A stretch of 64,000 nucleotides of DNA, from assembly GCF_000427095.1 (NCBI RefSeq), contig NC_021487.1, forward strand, positions 310,001 to 374,000, read 5' to 3'. The notes beneath the pieces are model-generated. The model searched no databases. It saw nothing but the letters and a program-made list of their open reading frames with translations, and was not told the origin of the DNA. Below, piece after piece: positions 8,956-18,141 of the stretch. Position numbers and translations under genes: made by a program. The stretch's first letter is position 1; the number at the start of each line of letters is the position of its first letter. This DNA comes from Chthonomonas calidirosea T49. Lineage in GTDB: Bacteria; Armatimonadota; Chthonomonadetes; Chthonomonadales; Chthonomonadaceae.

Positions 8956-9840
8956 ATGTTTGTCTCTATTCGAGATGAGATCGTTTTCGCTGCGGGGTAC
9001 AAGCAGCTTGGAGAAGGGTTAAAGGATTTAGGCTATCAAGCCGTAGAGCTGTTGGTGCTTCGCGATGACACGGTGCCGGCGCTCTTACCGGTAGAGGGTA
9101 AGGAGCGTCTTCGGGTTTCCAGCGCGGAGGAGCTAGCAGAGCTGAAGCGCCAGGCAGAAAGCCTGAACGTGCAGGTTTGCGCTCTCTGTATGGGCAACAA
9201 CTTCAACGCCGCGGATAGAGAAGCTGAGGTCTCTTGGGCGGTACGCACCGTGGAGGCTGCTGCTCAGTTGGGCATACCAGTCGTTCGGATTGACCCGCTT
9301 TTGAAAGGGGAGCCCCATCGAGCTGCTGAGGAAGCCCAAACCCTTGTTGTTAGCGCTTTAAACGAGATACTACAGCGTACGGCTGGCATCGGAGTGGATT
9401 TAGGAATCGAGAACCACGGAAGTGTTGGCAACGACCCGGATTTTCTGGGCTATGTGCTCTCCGCTGTCCATTCGCCTCGTTTAGGGTTAACATTGGATTC
9501 GGGCAACTTCTACTGGCGCGGTTGGCCTCTGTCTAAGGTCTATGCCATTTTTGAGCGTTTCGCTGGTGATGTGAAGCATACGCATATTAAAAACATTGCC
9601 TATCCGGAAGAGATCCGAGAAAGCGAACGCTCCATTGGCTATGAGTATGGGCGCTATGTCTCGCCAATAGACGAGGGGGATATTGACCTAAGCCGCTATG
9701 TACGTTTGTTGAAGCAGGCAGGATATTCTCGCGATCTCTGTGTGGAGGACGAGTCGTTGGGGCGCTATACTGAGGCGGAAAGACGAGCGAATTTACGCAA
9801 AGGACGCCAGTTTTTGGAGAGGCTTATTCAGATCGCGTGA
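8956..9840 (+). CDS. Sugar phosphate isomerase/epimerase family protein
   Basis: 294 residues from the ATG at 8956, which is preceded by a purine-rich GGTGGAGGT. TIM-barrel landmarks include 'GIENHGS' (acidic ligand), 'GLTLDSGNFYWRG' (Asp ligand), 'VKHTHIKN' (His ligand) and a late 'CVEDES' strand. Family members epimerise or isomerise sugars and keto-sugars with a divalent metal. The next gene, an aldo/keto reductase, begins 54 bases downstream, suggesting a small sugar-oxidation or isomerisation pair. Confidence 0.85.
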   Translation: MFVSIRDEIVFAAGYKQLGEGLKDLGYQAVELLVLRDDTVPALLPVEGKERLRVSSAEELAELKRQAESLNVQVCALCMGNNFNAADREAEVSWAVRTVEAAAQLGIPVVRIDPLLKGEPHRAAEEAQTLVVSALNEILQRTAGIGVDLGIENHGSVGNDPDFLGYVLSAVHSPRLGLTLDSGNFYWRGWPLSKVYAIFERFAGDVKHTHIKNIAYPEEIRESERSIGYEYGRYVSPIDEGDIDLSRYVRLLKQAGYSRDLCVEDESLGRYTEAERRANLRKGRQFLERLIQIA

Positions 9841-9893
9841 GGTGTGGCCTCTCGATTGGAAGGACAATTTCGCCGAGAAAGGAGAGAACGGAT

Positions 9894-10799
9894 ATGGAAA
9901 GAAGAGTTTTAGGAAAGACCGGTTTAGAGGTCAGTGTGCTTGGGTTTGGTGGCGCGGAGATAGGCTACCTCGGAGCAGAAGCTTCCATTGTGGAACGTCT
10001 GCTCAACAGTGCCTTGGATGCCGGCCTGAACGTAATTGATACGGCTGAGTGCTACTCCAATGGCCAAGTTTCAAGCGAAGAGCTTATCGGTGCGGCGATT
10101 GCACATCGGCGATCCGAGTGCTATCTGTTCACCAAGTGTGGCCATGCTTCCGGGCTAGACTACCCTGACTGGAGCCCGACCTTGCTAGAGAGGTCTATAG
10201 AGAGGAGTTTGAGGCGCTTACGCACGGATTATCTGGATCTTATTCAGCTTCATACATGCTCGCTCGAGATTTTACAACGCGGAGAGGTCATCGAGGTGCT
10301 GCAACGGGCGCGGGATGCTGGCAAGGCGCGCTTTATCGGTTACAGTGGAGATAATGAGGCCGCACTCTACGCGCTTGAATGTGGTGCTTTCGATACTTTA
10401 CAAACCTCGATTAATATTGCCGACCAGCGTGGCATCGATCTCCTGCTACCGGTGGCCCAGAAGAATAACATCGGCGTTATTGTAAAGCGGCCCATAGCGA
10501 ATGCAGTATGGCTTTATAAAGAGCGGCCTTCAAACGGCTATATCGCGCCTTACTGGGAGCGTCTGCAGAAACTTCAGTACAGTTTTTTGGACGATCCTGA
10601 AGAGGCAGCAGCAACGGCACTTCGTTTCGTGATCGGGTTACCGGGGGTTCATACGGCAATTGTCGGCACAACGAAGCCGGAGCGCTGGCAACAGAATGCC
10701 AAACTACTGGAGGCAGGGGGGTTAGAACCAGAGCAGATTGAGGCGATACGTAGGCGCTGGAAGGAGGTGGCCGAAGCCGACTGGGTATCCCTTAGTTAG
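9894..10799 (+). CDS. Aldo/keto reductase
   Basis: 301 residues from the ATG at 9894, with GGAGAG upstream; a longer in-frame start at 9837 overlaps the previous gene and is less likely. The start 'RRVLGKTGLEVSVLGFGGAEIG' is typical of AKR NAD(P)H oxidoreductases. The catalytic Asp/Tyr region is 'DTAECYSNG', and 'DYLDLIQLHTC' and a late 'GLPGVHTAIVGTTKPE' cofactor loop follow. The substrate is probably a sugar or sugar-derived aldehyde given the isomerase upstream; this is inference. Confidence 0.92.
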   Translation: MERRVLGKTGLEVSVLGFGGAEIGYLGAEASIVERLLNSALDAGLNVIDTAECYSNGQVSSEELIGAAIAHRRSECYLFTKCGHASGLDYPDWSPTLLERSIERSLRRLRTDYLDLIQLHTCSLEILQRGEVIEVLQRARDAGKARFIGYSGDNEAALYALECGAFDTLQTSINIADQRGIDLLLPVAQKNNIGVIVKRPIANAVWLYKERPSNGYIAPYWERLQKLQYSFLDDPEEAAATALRFVIGLPGVHTAIVGTTKPERWQQNAKLLEAGGLEPEQIEAIRRRWKEVAEADWVSLS

Positions 10800-10805
10800 C
10801 GACAT

Positions 10806-11741
10806 ATGCGAATAACGTTTCTTGGGACGAGCTCTGGGGCTCCGACTCGCAATCGCAATGTAAGCAGCGTGGCTCTACAGCTTCCGGAGCAGGGTGTCCT
10901 ATGGCTGTTCGATTGTGGGGAGGGGACACAACACCAGATTTTACGCTCTCCATTGCGATTGAGTCATCTCGAGCGCATTTTCATTACTCATCTCCACGGC
11001 GATCATCTGTTTGGACTACCCGGGCTGCTAGCAAGCCGAGCAATGCAAAACGGTGGCACCACACCCGTTACCTTGTATGGGCCGGTCGGGTTAGAGGAGT
11101 ATGTTCGGCTATCGTTGGATATCAGCCGTTCGCGGCCAAACTACCCCATTGCCGTACAAACGGTTCGCCCCGGCTTGATTTATGAAGATAAGCGGTTTGA
11201 AGTTTGGGCAGCCCCCATGCGGCATCGAATAGAGTGTTACGGCTATGCGGTAATAGAGAAGCCGTTGCCGGGGCGTTTTGATGTGGAGCGCGCGAGGGCC
11301 CTTGGAATACCCGAGGGCCCCCTCTATGGACGGCTAAAAGCAGGGGAGGTGATTCGGCTAGAGGATGGCCGCATTATTGATGGCAAAACTCTTGTTGGAC
11401 CACCGCGTCCAGGGCGCAAGGTGGTTTATTGTGGAGACACCATCTACACACCCAAAGCTGTAGAGTTAGCCAAAGGAGCCGATCTGTTAATTCATGAGGC
11501 AACCTATACAAATGAGGAGTTAGAGCATGCCAAACGCGGCATGCACTCCACCGCTGAGATGGCGGCACGGACAGCGGCCGAGGCCGAGGTGCGATGCTTG
11601 ATCTTGACCCACTTTAGTGCGCGCTACGAAACCGGTGATAAGATGAATACGCTGTTGCAGGAAGCGCAGGCGGTTTTCCCCAACACCCTTGTGGCCTATG
11701 ACTTTATGGTTTATGAGGTGCCTCGTCGTGAGCCGCAATGA
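10806..11741 (+). CDS. rnz: Ribonuclease Z (tRNA 3'-processing endonuclease)
   Basis: 311 residues, matching the short bacterial RNase Z. A metallo-beta-lactamase fold is shown by '[14 protein letters not shown]', the zinc motif '[15 protein letters not shown]' and the later ligands in 'VYCGDT' and '[10 protein letters not shown]'. The enzyme trims the 3' trailer of tRNA precursors. It starts six bases after the aldo/keto reductase and is followed by the separate clpB promoter region. Confidence 0.96.
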   Translation: MRITFLGTSSGAPTRNRNVSSVALQLPEQGVLWLFDCGEGTQHQILRSPLRLSHLERIFITHLHGDHLFGLPGLLASRAMQNGGTTPVTLYGPVGLEEYVRLSLDISRSRPNYPIAVQTVRPGLIYEDKRFEVWAAPMRHRIECYGYAVIEKPLPGRFDVERARALGIPEGPLYGRLKAGEVIRLEDGRIIDGKTLVGPPRPGRKVVYCGDTIYTPKAVELAKGADLLIHEATYTNEELEHAKRGMHSTAEMAARTAAEAEVRCLILTHFSARYETGDKMNTLLQEAQAVFPNTLVAYDFMVYEVPRREPQ

Positions 11742-11768
11742 GCTTGGAGGCGATATCGGGCAGGAACT

Positions 11769-11798
11769 TTATAATATCACACTAATGTAGTATTATAA
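11769..11798. promoter_or_regulatory. Inverted repeat in the clpB promoter region, candidate heat-shock operator
   Basis: A 12-6-12 inverted repeat: the left arm at 11769-11780 (TTATAATATCAC) and the right arm at 11787-11798 pair at 10 of 12 positions around a six-base spacer. It overlaps TATAAT- and TATTAT-like elements 40-65 bases before the clpB start. It is neither the CIRCE (HrcA) nor the HAIR (HspR) consensus. Its position suggests binding by an unidentified repressor. Confidence 0.45.
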
Positions 11799-11834
11799 CG
11801 AGACGCTAACTTTGAAGAGTGTGAGGGATGCCCT

Positions 11835-14462
11835 ATGCGCATGGATAAATTGACCATCAAAGCTCAAGAGGCGGTGCAGGACGCCCAGCAACAGGCTGTG
11901 ACACATCAGAACGTGCAGATTGACGTTGAGCATCTGCTTGCCGCTTTGCTTCAACAGACGGATGGTGTAACTCAACCTATTCTTCAGAAACTCGGAGTGA
12001 ACGTGCCGGTGCTGGAACGTCAACTTGAAGCGGAGATTGAGAAGCTACCTAAAGTTTCCGGCTCGGCGGAGCATGGATCAACGATATCCCCGCGCCTTCG
12101 CAACGTTTTTAACATCGCGTTTTCAGAGGCCGAGAGGATGCAGGATGAGTACGTAAGCACAGAGCATTTGTTACTCGGTATCGTTGCGGACGGCCAGAGC
12201 GGTGCGGCGAGGCTTCTTAAAGCGCAGGGAGTAACGCAGGACAACTTATTGCAGGCATTACGCGACGTGCGCGGGAATCAGCGGATTGTTGACCCCAACC
12301 CCGAAGAGAAATACCAAGCTTTGGAGAGGTATGGTCGTGATCTAACCGAAGAGGCACGCAAGCAGAAGTTAGACCCGGTGATCGGGCGTGATGAAGAGAT
12401 ACGCCGTGTTATTCAGGTGCTCTCACGGCGTACAAAGAACAACCCGGTTTTAATTGGAGAACCTGGAGTCGGGAAGACGGCTATTGTAGAGGGTTTGGCA
12501 CAGCGCATTGTGGAAGGAGACGTGCCTGAGGGATTACGTAATAAGCGCATCATCGCGCTTGATCTCGGCTCTTTAATTGCAGGCACGAAATATCGTGGCG
12601 AGTTTGAGGAGCGCCTAAAGGCTGTTCTCAAAGAGATCGCGCGTGCTGAAGGCTCCATCATTCTGTTTATAGATGAGATCCACACCATTGTTGGAGCAGG
12701 TGCAGCCGAGGGCGCCATGGATGCCTCCAATATGCTGAAGCCGATGTTGGCACGCGGTGAACTGCGCTGCATCGGTGCCACCACGCTCGATGAGTACCGA
12801 AAACACATCGAGAAAGATGCCGCTCTTGAGCGACGCTTCCAACCGATCTACGTTGGCGAGCCATCTGTAGAGGACACAATCGCCATTTTGCGAGGTTTGA
12901 AGGAGCGCTATGAGGTTCATCATGGCGTGCGCATCACCGACAGCGCTCTGGTGGCAGCAGCGGTGCTTTCGCATCGCTACATATCCGACCGATTTTTGCC
13001 AGACAAGGCCATAGATCTAGTGGATGAAGCTGCCTCACGTCTGCGTATCGAGATCGACTCGATGCCGGCAGAGATTGATGCGGTGGAGCGCAGGATACGC
13101 CAGTTAGAGATCGAGCGTATGGCGTTGTCGAAGGAGACCGATGAAGCCGGCAAAGAGCGTCTTGCAAAGATCGAGCAGGAGTTAAGCGAACTGCGCGAGC
13201 AGTCGGCACAACTGAAGGCTCGTTGGGAGAATGAGAAGCGGGTGATCCAAAAGATCAGCAAGACGAAGCAGGAGATCGAGCAGACTCGGTTGCAGGCGGA
13301 GGCTGCAGAGAGAGAGGGCGACTTAGCGAAAGCCGCTGAGCTTCGGTACGGGGTAATGCACGCGCTGAACAAGCGCTTAGAGCAGGAACAAGCCGAACTT
13401 CGGGAGGTGCAGCAGGGTGGTCAGGCCCTGTTGAAAGAGGAGGTAACAGCGGACGATATCGCCGAGATCGTCAGCAAATGGACGGGCATTCCCGTGAGCC
13501 GCATGTTGGAGGGTGAGATGCAGAAGCTGCTCCACATGGAGGAGCGACTTCGCCAGCGTGTGGTCGGTCAAGATGAGGCGATTACGGCGGTGGCTAACGC
13601 TGTACGGCGTTCACGCTCCGGTTTGGCCGATCCGAACCGACCCATCGGCAGCTTCATGTTTCTCGGCCCGACCGGTGTGGGTAAAACGGAGTTGGCACGT
13701 GCGTTGGCCGAGTTCCTCTTTGACGACGAGCGCGCCATGGTGCGCATTGACATGAGCGAATATATGGAGAAGCACTCGGTGGCGCGACTGATCGGTGCCC
13801 CGCCGGGATATGTGGGCTATGAGGAGGGAGGTCAGCTGACGGAAGCGGTACGGCGCCGGCCCTACTCGGTGATTCTCTTTGATGAGATCGAAAAGGCGCA
13901 TCCGGATGTTTTCAACGTGTTGCTGCAGCTTTTGGATGATGGCCGATTGACCGATGGACAGGGTCGCACGGTGGACTTCCGGAACACCGTGGTCATCATG
14001 ACCTCGAATATCGGAAGTCACATTATCCAGGAACTTGCGCTCACCGACCCGGCTCTCATGCGCCAGCGGGTCATGGAGGCGGTCCAAGCTCACTTCAGGC
14101 CGGAGTTTCTAAACCGCATTGACGAGATCATCCTCTTCAAGAGCTTGACGATGGAAGAGATTCGAGAGATTGTAGAGATACAACTCGGGCTTTTACGCAA
14201 ACGCTTGGCCGAAAAGAAGATCACCCTAACACTTACGCCCAAGGCACGCGAGGCGGTTGCTCTGGCGGGTTACGACCCGGTATATGGGGCGCGACCGCTT
14301 AAACGGGCAATCCAACGGTTGATCGCCGACCCATTGGCTCAGAAACTATTGGCCGGCGAGTTCCGTGAAGGTGACCATATTCTTGTAGACGCAAACGCAG
14401 AAGGGGTCCTCTCCTTCCAGCGTGCGCCGGAGGTCATTGAGACAACGGTCGTGGGAAGTTAA
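11835..14462 (+). CDS. clpB: ATP-dependent chaperone ClpB
   Basis: 875 residues, normal for the Hsp100 disaggregase that works with DnaK. It has an N-terminal Clp repeat domain (about 1-145), a first AAA+ module with Walker A 'GEPGVGKT', a coiled-coil middle domain rich in Arg/Glu/Gln (about 400-540), a second AAA+ module with 'GPTGVGKT', and a C-terminal D2-small domain. The ATG at 11835 is spaced best from the GAGGGA site; the ATG six bases later is an alternative. It is monocistronic, with its own operator-like repeat upstream and two terminators downstream. Confidence 0.98.
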   Translation: MRMDKLTIKAQEAVQDAQQQAVTHQNVQIDVEHLLAALLQQTDGVTQPILQKLGVNVPVLERQLEAEIEKLPKVSGSAEHGSTISPRLRNVFNIAFSEAERMQDEYVSTEHLLLGIVADGQSGAARLLKAQGVTQDNLLQALRDVRGNQRIVDPNPEEKYQALERYGRDLTEEARKQKLDPVIGRDEEIRRVIQVLSRRTKNNPVLIGEPGVGKTAIVEGLAQRIVEGDVPEGLRNKRIIALDLGSLIAGTKYRGEFEERLKAVLKEIARAEGSIILFIDEIHTIVGAGAAEGAMDASNMLKPMLARGELRCIGATTLDEYRKHIEKDAALERRFQPIYVGEPSVEDTIAILRGLKERYEVHHGVRITDSALVAAAVLSHRYISDRFLPDKAIDLVDEAASRLRIEIDSMPAEIDAVERRIRQLEIERMALSKETDEAGKERLAKIEQELSELREQSAQLKARWENEKRVIQKISKTKQEIEQTRLQAEAAEREGDLAKAAELRYGVMHALNKRLEQEQAELREVQQGGQALLKEEVTADDIAEIVSKWTGIPVSRMLEGEMQKLLHMEERLRQRVVGQDEAITAVANAVRRSRSGLADPNRPIGSFMFLGPTGVGKTELARALAEFLFDDERAMVRIDMSEYMEKHSVARLIGAPPGYVGYEEGGQLTEAVRRRPYSVILFDEIEKAHPDVFNVLLQLLDDGRLTDGQGRTVDFRNTVVIMTSNIGSHIIQELALTDPALMRQRVMEAVQAHFRPEFLNRIDEIILFKSLTMEEIREIVEIQLGLLRKRLAEKKITLTLTPKAREAVALAGYDPVYGARPLKRAIQRLIADPLAQKLLAGEFREGDHILVDANAEGVLSFQRAPEVIETTVVGS

Positions 14463-14476
14463 AGGGAGCAACAGCG

Positions 14477-14515
14477 AGGGGAAGCGGGGCTATTACCGCT
14501 TCCCCTTTCTTTTTA
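14477..14515 (+). terminator. Intrinsic terminator of clpB
   Basis: An 11-base-pair perfect stem (14477-14487 with 14496-14506), an eight-base loop and then TTCTTTTTA. It begins 15 bases after the clpB stop codon. Confidence 0.9.
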
Positions 14516-14535
14516 GCGGTAAACGAAACGATGGA

Positions 14536-14557
14536 TGCCCAAAGGGCAACTATTTTT
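14536..14557 (+). terminator. Second, weaker terminator after clpB
   Basis: A short stem TGCCC/GGGCA (14536-14548) followed by ACTATTTTT. It lies in tandem with the stronger terminator and between the convergent ends of clpB and the first NHL gene. Confidence 0.5.
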
Positions 14558-14567
14558 AAGGACTGCA

Positions 14568-15545
14568 TTAATGGAGGGCAATGCCGAATGGGCTGCTAAA
14601 GTTGCCCACTCCATGACCTCCTGAGCCGTAGCTTATCCATCCTGTACCTGTCATATCGTTGAAGCGTACAATACGGTTGTTGCCGTTATCTACCACATAG
14701 ATGCGGTTTTGGCTATCAATGGCGATACCCGTGGGGCCGGTAAACTGGTTAATGCCATTGCCTTGAGTCCCAAAGGCGGTCCAGTTGGTACCGTTCATGT
14801 CGCTCACGCGCACAATGCGATGGTTAAGCGTATCAGCGATGTAGATGTTGCCTTTACTGTCGAGGGCGATGTTGCTCGGGAGGTTGAACTGGTTTTGTCC
14901 GTAGCCTGCAACGCCATAAGTTATCCAGCCGGCTCCCGTCATGTCGTTGACGCGGACAATGCGATTATTATTGGAATCCACGATATAGATGCGCCCGGAG
15001 GAATCGATGGTTACCGCAGTGGGATTGTTAAATTGGCCTTGGTTCGTGCCGGCCTGTTTGTAGGTTCCCAGATAGAGCGCACCGGCACCCGTTATGTCGT
15101 TGACTCGAATGATACGTTGTCCGCCAAAGTCGGCAATATAGAGGAGACCGCTGCTATCTATCGCCACACCGTAGGGGCCGACCAAAGAGATAGCGGAGCT
15201 GAGAACTGTCCATCCTGTGCCGCTCATATCGTTGAAAGAGACAACACGTGCGTTGGTATAGTCCGCCACATAGATATGTCCTTGCTTATCTACGGTGATG
15301 CCTCCAAGCAGACCGAACTGCCCAGTGCCACTACCGCGTGAGCCATAGGTTGTCCATCCTGTGCCGATAAAGTCGTTGAATCGAACAACGCGATTATTGC
15401 CTTGATCGGTCACATACATGGTCGGACCGGGACCGCCACTATTGCCGCCACTGCCCGATGCAGGGGAGCCGTTTCCTCCTCCACAGCCCGCCAGCAGAAC
15501 AAATGGGGTAAGCATCCCGACCTGAAGAAACTTACGTCGCTCCAT
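14568..15545 (-). CDS. NHL-repeat beta-propeller lipoprotein, copy 1
   Basis: 325 residues from the ATG at 15545; the ATG at 15551 abuts the AAGGGA ribosome site (15552-15557) too closely. The N-terminus 'ERRKFLQ' plus a hydrophobic stretch ending 'LLAGC' is a twin-arginine lipoprotein signal, so the protein is probably exported folded and lipid-anchored. A Gly/Ser linker leads into six NHL-like blades of about 48 residues, each with an 'IYVxD..NxRIVR.NDMTGxGW' pattern, expected to form a six-bladed propeller. No catalytic residues are evident; binding of protein or glycan is the likely role. It is the most diverged of three tandem paralogues. Confidence 0.8.
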   Translation of the reverse strand: MERRKFLQVGMLTPFVLLAGCGGGNGSPASGSGGNSGGPGPTMYVTDQGNNRVVRFNDFIGTGWTTYGSRGSGTGQFGLLGGITVDKQGHIYVADYTNARVVSFNDMSGTGWTVLSSAISLVGPYGVAIDSSGLLYIADFGGQRIIRVNDITGAGALYLGTYKQAGTNQGQFNNPTAVTIDSSGRIYIVDSNNNRIVRVNDMTGAGWITYGVAGYGQNQFNLPSNIALDSKGNIYIADTLNHRIVRVSDMNGTNWTAFGTQGNGINQFTGPTGIAIDSQNRIYVVDNGNNRIVRFNDMTGTGWISYGSGGHGVGNFSSPFGIALH

Positions 15546-15674
15546 TCCCATTCCCTTCGTTGTATCTTTGACTTCTACTTCTCCCTAGTAGGAACCACGT
15601 TTAGTATAACCGATTTTGCGGCGTGGAACTTGCTAGGGAGTGGGCGCCCCGTTGGTGAAGCGTATCAAGGAGCG

Positions 15675-15717
15675 GCAAGAAAAGAGGGCGGGCAGCCCTG
15701 GAGGGTGGATGCCCGCC
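15675..15717 (-). terminator. Terminator of NHL copy 2
   Basis: On the minus strand, TGCCCGCC (15710-15717) pairs with GGCGGGCA (15687-15694) and is followed by CTCTTTTCTT. It lies 22 bases after the stop codon, and an almost identical element follows copy 3. Confidence 0.75.
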
Positions 15718-15738
15718 ACATAGTTCATTGGGGGGTGG

Positions 15739-16746
15739 TTAGTGAAGTGCGATACCGTATGGGCCAGCAAAGTTGCCAACACCGCTGCCCTGGGAGCCGT
15801 AAGTAATCCAGCCTGTTCCGTTCATATCATCGATACGTACGATGCGATTGTTATCAGTATCAACCACATAGATGCGATTTTGCGAGTCGATGGCGATTCC
15901 GTAGGGATATTGAAATTGGTTGGTCCCAGTACCTTTGGTTCCAAAGGTCGTCCAGCCGGCACCCGTCATGTCGTTGATGCGAACAATGCGATTGTTGAGG
16001 GTATCGGAGATGTAGATACGGCCGCTGCTATCCAGCGCTATGCCGCCGGGCTGATTAAACTGTCCTTGGCCGTTTCCTTGGGAGCCATAGGTTGTCCAGT
16101 TGAGCCCACTGATGTTGTCAACACGAACGATGCGGTGGTTAAAGCAGTCGATGACATAGATATGCCCGGTAGGATCCACAACAGCCGCGTAAGGACCGTA
16201 GAAGTGACCTTTCCCAGAGCCAGGCTGTTTTAGCTGCCCCAGTGCCACTGGGTTTGTTCCGTTCATGTCATCGACACGAATAATGCGATCACCACCAGAG
16301 TCAACAATGTAGATGTGGCCAGAGCTATCGAATGTTACATCATTGGGAGCTTGTAGGGAAAGCGTGTTACCGAGAGCAACCCATCCGGCACCGGTCATAT
16401 CGTTGATGCGCACGAGGCGGGCGTTCTGGTAATCTGCGATGTAGATACGCCCTTGAGGATCCACGCTAAGTCCACGTGGCAGCATGAATTGGCCTTGTGA
16501 ACTACCCATAGATCCATAGGTCGTCCAACCTGTTCCCGTGAAGTCGTTGAATTTGACGACGCGTCCATTATTCCGGTCAGTAACATAAATAGTCGGCCCT
16601 GAAGAGCTTCCTCCAGAGCCAGCCGATCCGCTTTCTCCAGAGCCTCTTCCTGGTGAAGAGCTAGGGCTCCTACCGCATCCACTGCAGCCTGCCAAAAGAG
16701 CGAACGGGGCGAGAAGGCCAAGTTGCAAAAACTGACGTCTGTCCAT
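15739..16746 (-). CDS. NHL-repeat beta-propeller lipoprotein, copy 2
   Basis: 335 residues from the ATG at 16746, with GGGAGG six bases upstream (16753-16758). The longer frame upstream lacks a ribosome site. The signal 'MDRRQFLQLGLLAPFALLAGC' class (twin Arg plus lipobox) precedes a Ser/Gly/Glu linker and six NHL blades. Compared with copy 3 the protein is nearly identical in blade cores but differs at matching loop positions in successive blades. For example, the residues before each 'xxxxD' strand and within 'D..N.R' change. It carries extra cysteines (two in the linker, one in 'IDCFN'). Confidence 0.82.
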   Translation of the reverse strand: MDRRQFLQLGLLAPFALLAGCSGCGRSPSSSPGRGSGESGSAGSGGSSSGPTIYVTDRNNGRVVKFNDFTGTGWTTYGSMGSSQGQFMLPRGLSVDPQGRIYIADYQNARLVRINDMTGAGWVALGNTLSLQAPNDVTFDSSGHIYIVDSGGDRIIRVDDMNGTNPVALGQLKQPGSGKGHFYGPYAAVVDPTGHIYVIDCFNHRIVRVDNISGLNWTTYGSQGNGQGQFNQPGGIALDSSGRIYISDTLNNRIVRINDMTGAGWTTFGTKGTGTNQFQYPYGIAIDSQNRIYVVDTDNNRIVRIDDMNGTGWITYGSQGSGVGNFAGPYGIALH

Positions 16747-16973
16747 GCATATCCTCCCGAAGTTAGAGATTTTTGAAGAACGTTGGATTGGGTTTATTAC
16801 GTGTGATCGGCGTGTATAAACACACACCCTTTATTTTAACACATTTCCATAGGGAGTTTGTGACACGCGAAAATTTGCTTGAAATTCTTCGAATAGTTTT
16901 TTGACAGAGTGAGAGAAGCCTTGCATCCTGCTAGGGAGTGGTCGCCCCGTTGGTGAAGCGTATCAAGGAGCGG

Positions 16974-17015
16974 CAAGAAAAGAGGGCGGGCAGCCCTGGA
17001 GGGTGGACGCCCGCC
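16974..17015 (-). terminator. Terminator of NHL copy 3
   Basis: GCCCGCC (17009-17015) pairs with GGCGGGC (16985-16991) and is followed on the minus strand by CTCTTTTCTT. It is homologous to the terminator of copy 2, with one stem base changed. Confidence 0.75.
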
Positions 17016-17035
17016 ACACAGTTCATTGGGGGTGG

Positions 17036-18058
17036 TTAGTGAAGTGCGATACCGAATGGGCTAATAAAGTTGCCAACACCGCTGCCCTGGGAGCCGTAGC
17101 TAACCCAGCCTGTTCCGGTCATATCATTGATACGCACGATGCGATTGTTGCCATTGTCAGCCACATAGATGCGATTTTGCGAGTCGATGGCAATTCCGAC
17201 GGGAGCTTGAAATTGGTTGACCCCAGTACCTGGGGTTCCAAAGACCGTCCATCCGGCACCCGTCATGTCGTTGATGCGAACAATGCGATTGTTGAGGGTA
17301 TCGGAGATGTAGATACGGCCGCTGCTATCCAGCGCTATGCCGCCGGGCTGATTAAACTGTCCTTGGCCATTTCCTTGGGAGCCATAGGTCGTCCAGTTGA
17401 GCCCACTGATGTTGTCAACACGGACAATGCGGTGGTTATTGGAGTCGACGACATAGATATGCCCGGTAGAATCCACAACAGCCGCTACAGGACCGTGGAA
17501 TTGACCTACAGCAGAGCCAGGATTATTTAGCTGCCCCAGTGCCACTGCGCCTGTTCCGTTCATGTCATAGACACGGACGATGCGTTGACCACCAAAGTCA
17601 ACAATGTAGATGTAGCCAGAGCTATCGAGAGTTACATTATAGGGACCTACTAGGGAAAGCGTGCTACCGAGAGCAACCCATCCGGCACCGGTCATATCGT
17701 TGATGCGCACGAGGCGGGCGTTCTGGTAATCTGAGATGTAGATACGCCCTTGAGTATCCACGCTAAGTCCGCCTGGCAGATTGAATTGGCCTTGTGAACT
17801 ACCTGTAGATCCATAGGTCGTCCAACCTGTTCCCGTGAAGTCGTTGAATTTGACGACGCGTCCATTCCCCTGGTCAGTAACATAAATAGTCGGCCCTGAA
17901 GAGCTTCCACCGGAGCCACCACTGCCAGAACCACCGGAACCGCTTCCTGAAGAGCCTCCTCCTGGTGAAGAGCTAGGGCTACCACCGCCTCCACCGCAGC
18001 CTGCCAAAAGAGCGAACGGGGCGAGAAGGCCAAGTTGCAAAAACTGACGTCTATCCAT
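17036..18058 (-). CDS. NHL-repeat beta-propeller lipoprotein, copy 3
   Basis: 340 residues. It begins with the same twin-arginine lipoprotein signal as copy 2 ('DRRQFLQ' ... 'LLAGC'), then a longer Ser/Gly linker made of GSG-type repeats. Six NHL blades follow and end 'SPFGIALH', which matches copy 1 rather than copy 2. Blade five is identical to copy 2, consistent with recent duplication or gene conversion. The protein is likely displayed on the cell surface or in the periplasm. No enzyme motif is visible. Confidence 0.82.
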   Translation of the reverse strand: MDRRQFLQLGLLAPFALLAGCGGGGGSPSSSPGGGSSGSGSGGSGSGGSGGSSSGPTIYVTDQGNGRVVKFNDFTGTGWTTYGSTGSSQGQFNLPGGLSVDTQGRIYISDYQNARLVRINDMTGAGWVALGSTLSLVGPYNVTLDSSGYIYIVDFGGQRIVRVYDMNGTGAVALGQLNNPGSAVGQFHGPVAAVVDSTGHIYVVDSNNHRIVRVDNISGLNWTTYGSQGNGQGQFNQPGGIALDSSGRIYISDTLNNRIVRINDMTGAGWTVFGTPGTGVNQFQAPVGIAIDSQNRIYVADNGNNRIVRINDMTGTGWVSYGSQGSGVGNFISPFGIALH

Positions 18059-18121
18059 ACATATTCCCCCCGAAGTTAGAGATTTTCGAAGAACGTTGGA
18101 TTGGGTTTATTACGTGTGATC

Positions 18122-18141
18122 GGCGTGTATAAACGCACGCC
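18122..18141. promoter_or_regulatory. Inverted repeat upstream of NHL copy 3
   Basis: GGCGTG (18122-18127) and CACGCC (18136-18141) flank TATAAACG, about 65 bases upstream of the start codon. The equivalent site in unit A (near 16810-16829) retains GGCGTG but has CACACC on the other side, so the symmetry is reduced there. A regulator site or a 5' leader hairpin is possible. Confidence 0.3.

Larger units (their letters stand above)
15632..16917. repeat. Tandem duplication, unit A
   Basis: About 1.29 kb, directly repeated at 16929-18243. The copies share the terminator, the complete NHL gene and about 170 bases of upstream region. Similarity is visibly high throughout, with near-identical stretches around 15990-16110 against 17270-17400. 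The unit boundary starts at the shared TGCTAGGGAGTGG sequence. Confidence 0.85.

Noticed and set aside
11742-11834. CIRCE or HAIR heat-shock element upstream of clpB
   Set aside because: Neither TTAGCACTC-N9-GAGTGCTAA nor CTTGAGT-N7-ACTCAAG is present; the repeat there is different.
14709-15341. 210-residue plus-strand frame and similar frames in the other NHL genes
   Set aside because: These are antisense shadows produced by the repetitive NHL codons; the minus-strand proteins have signals, linkers and propeller repeats.
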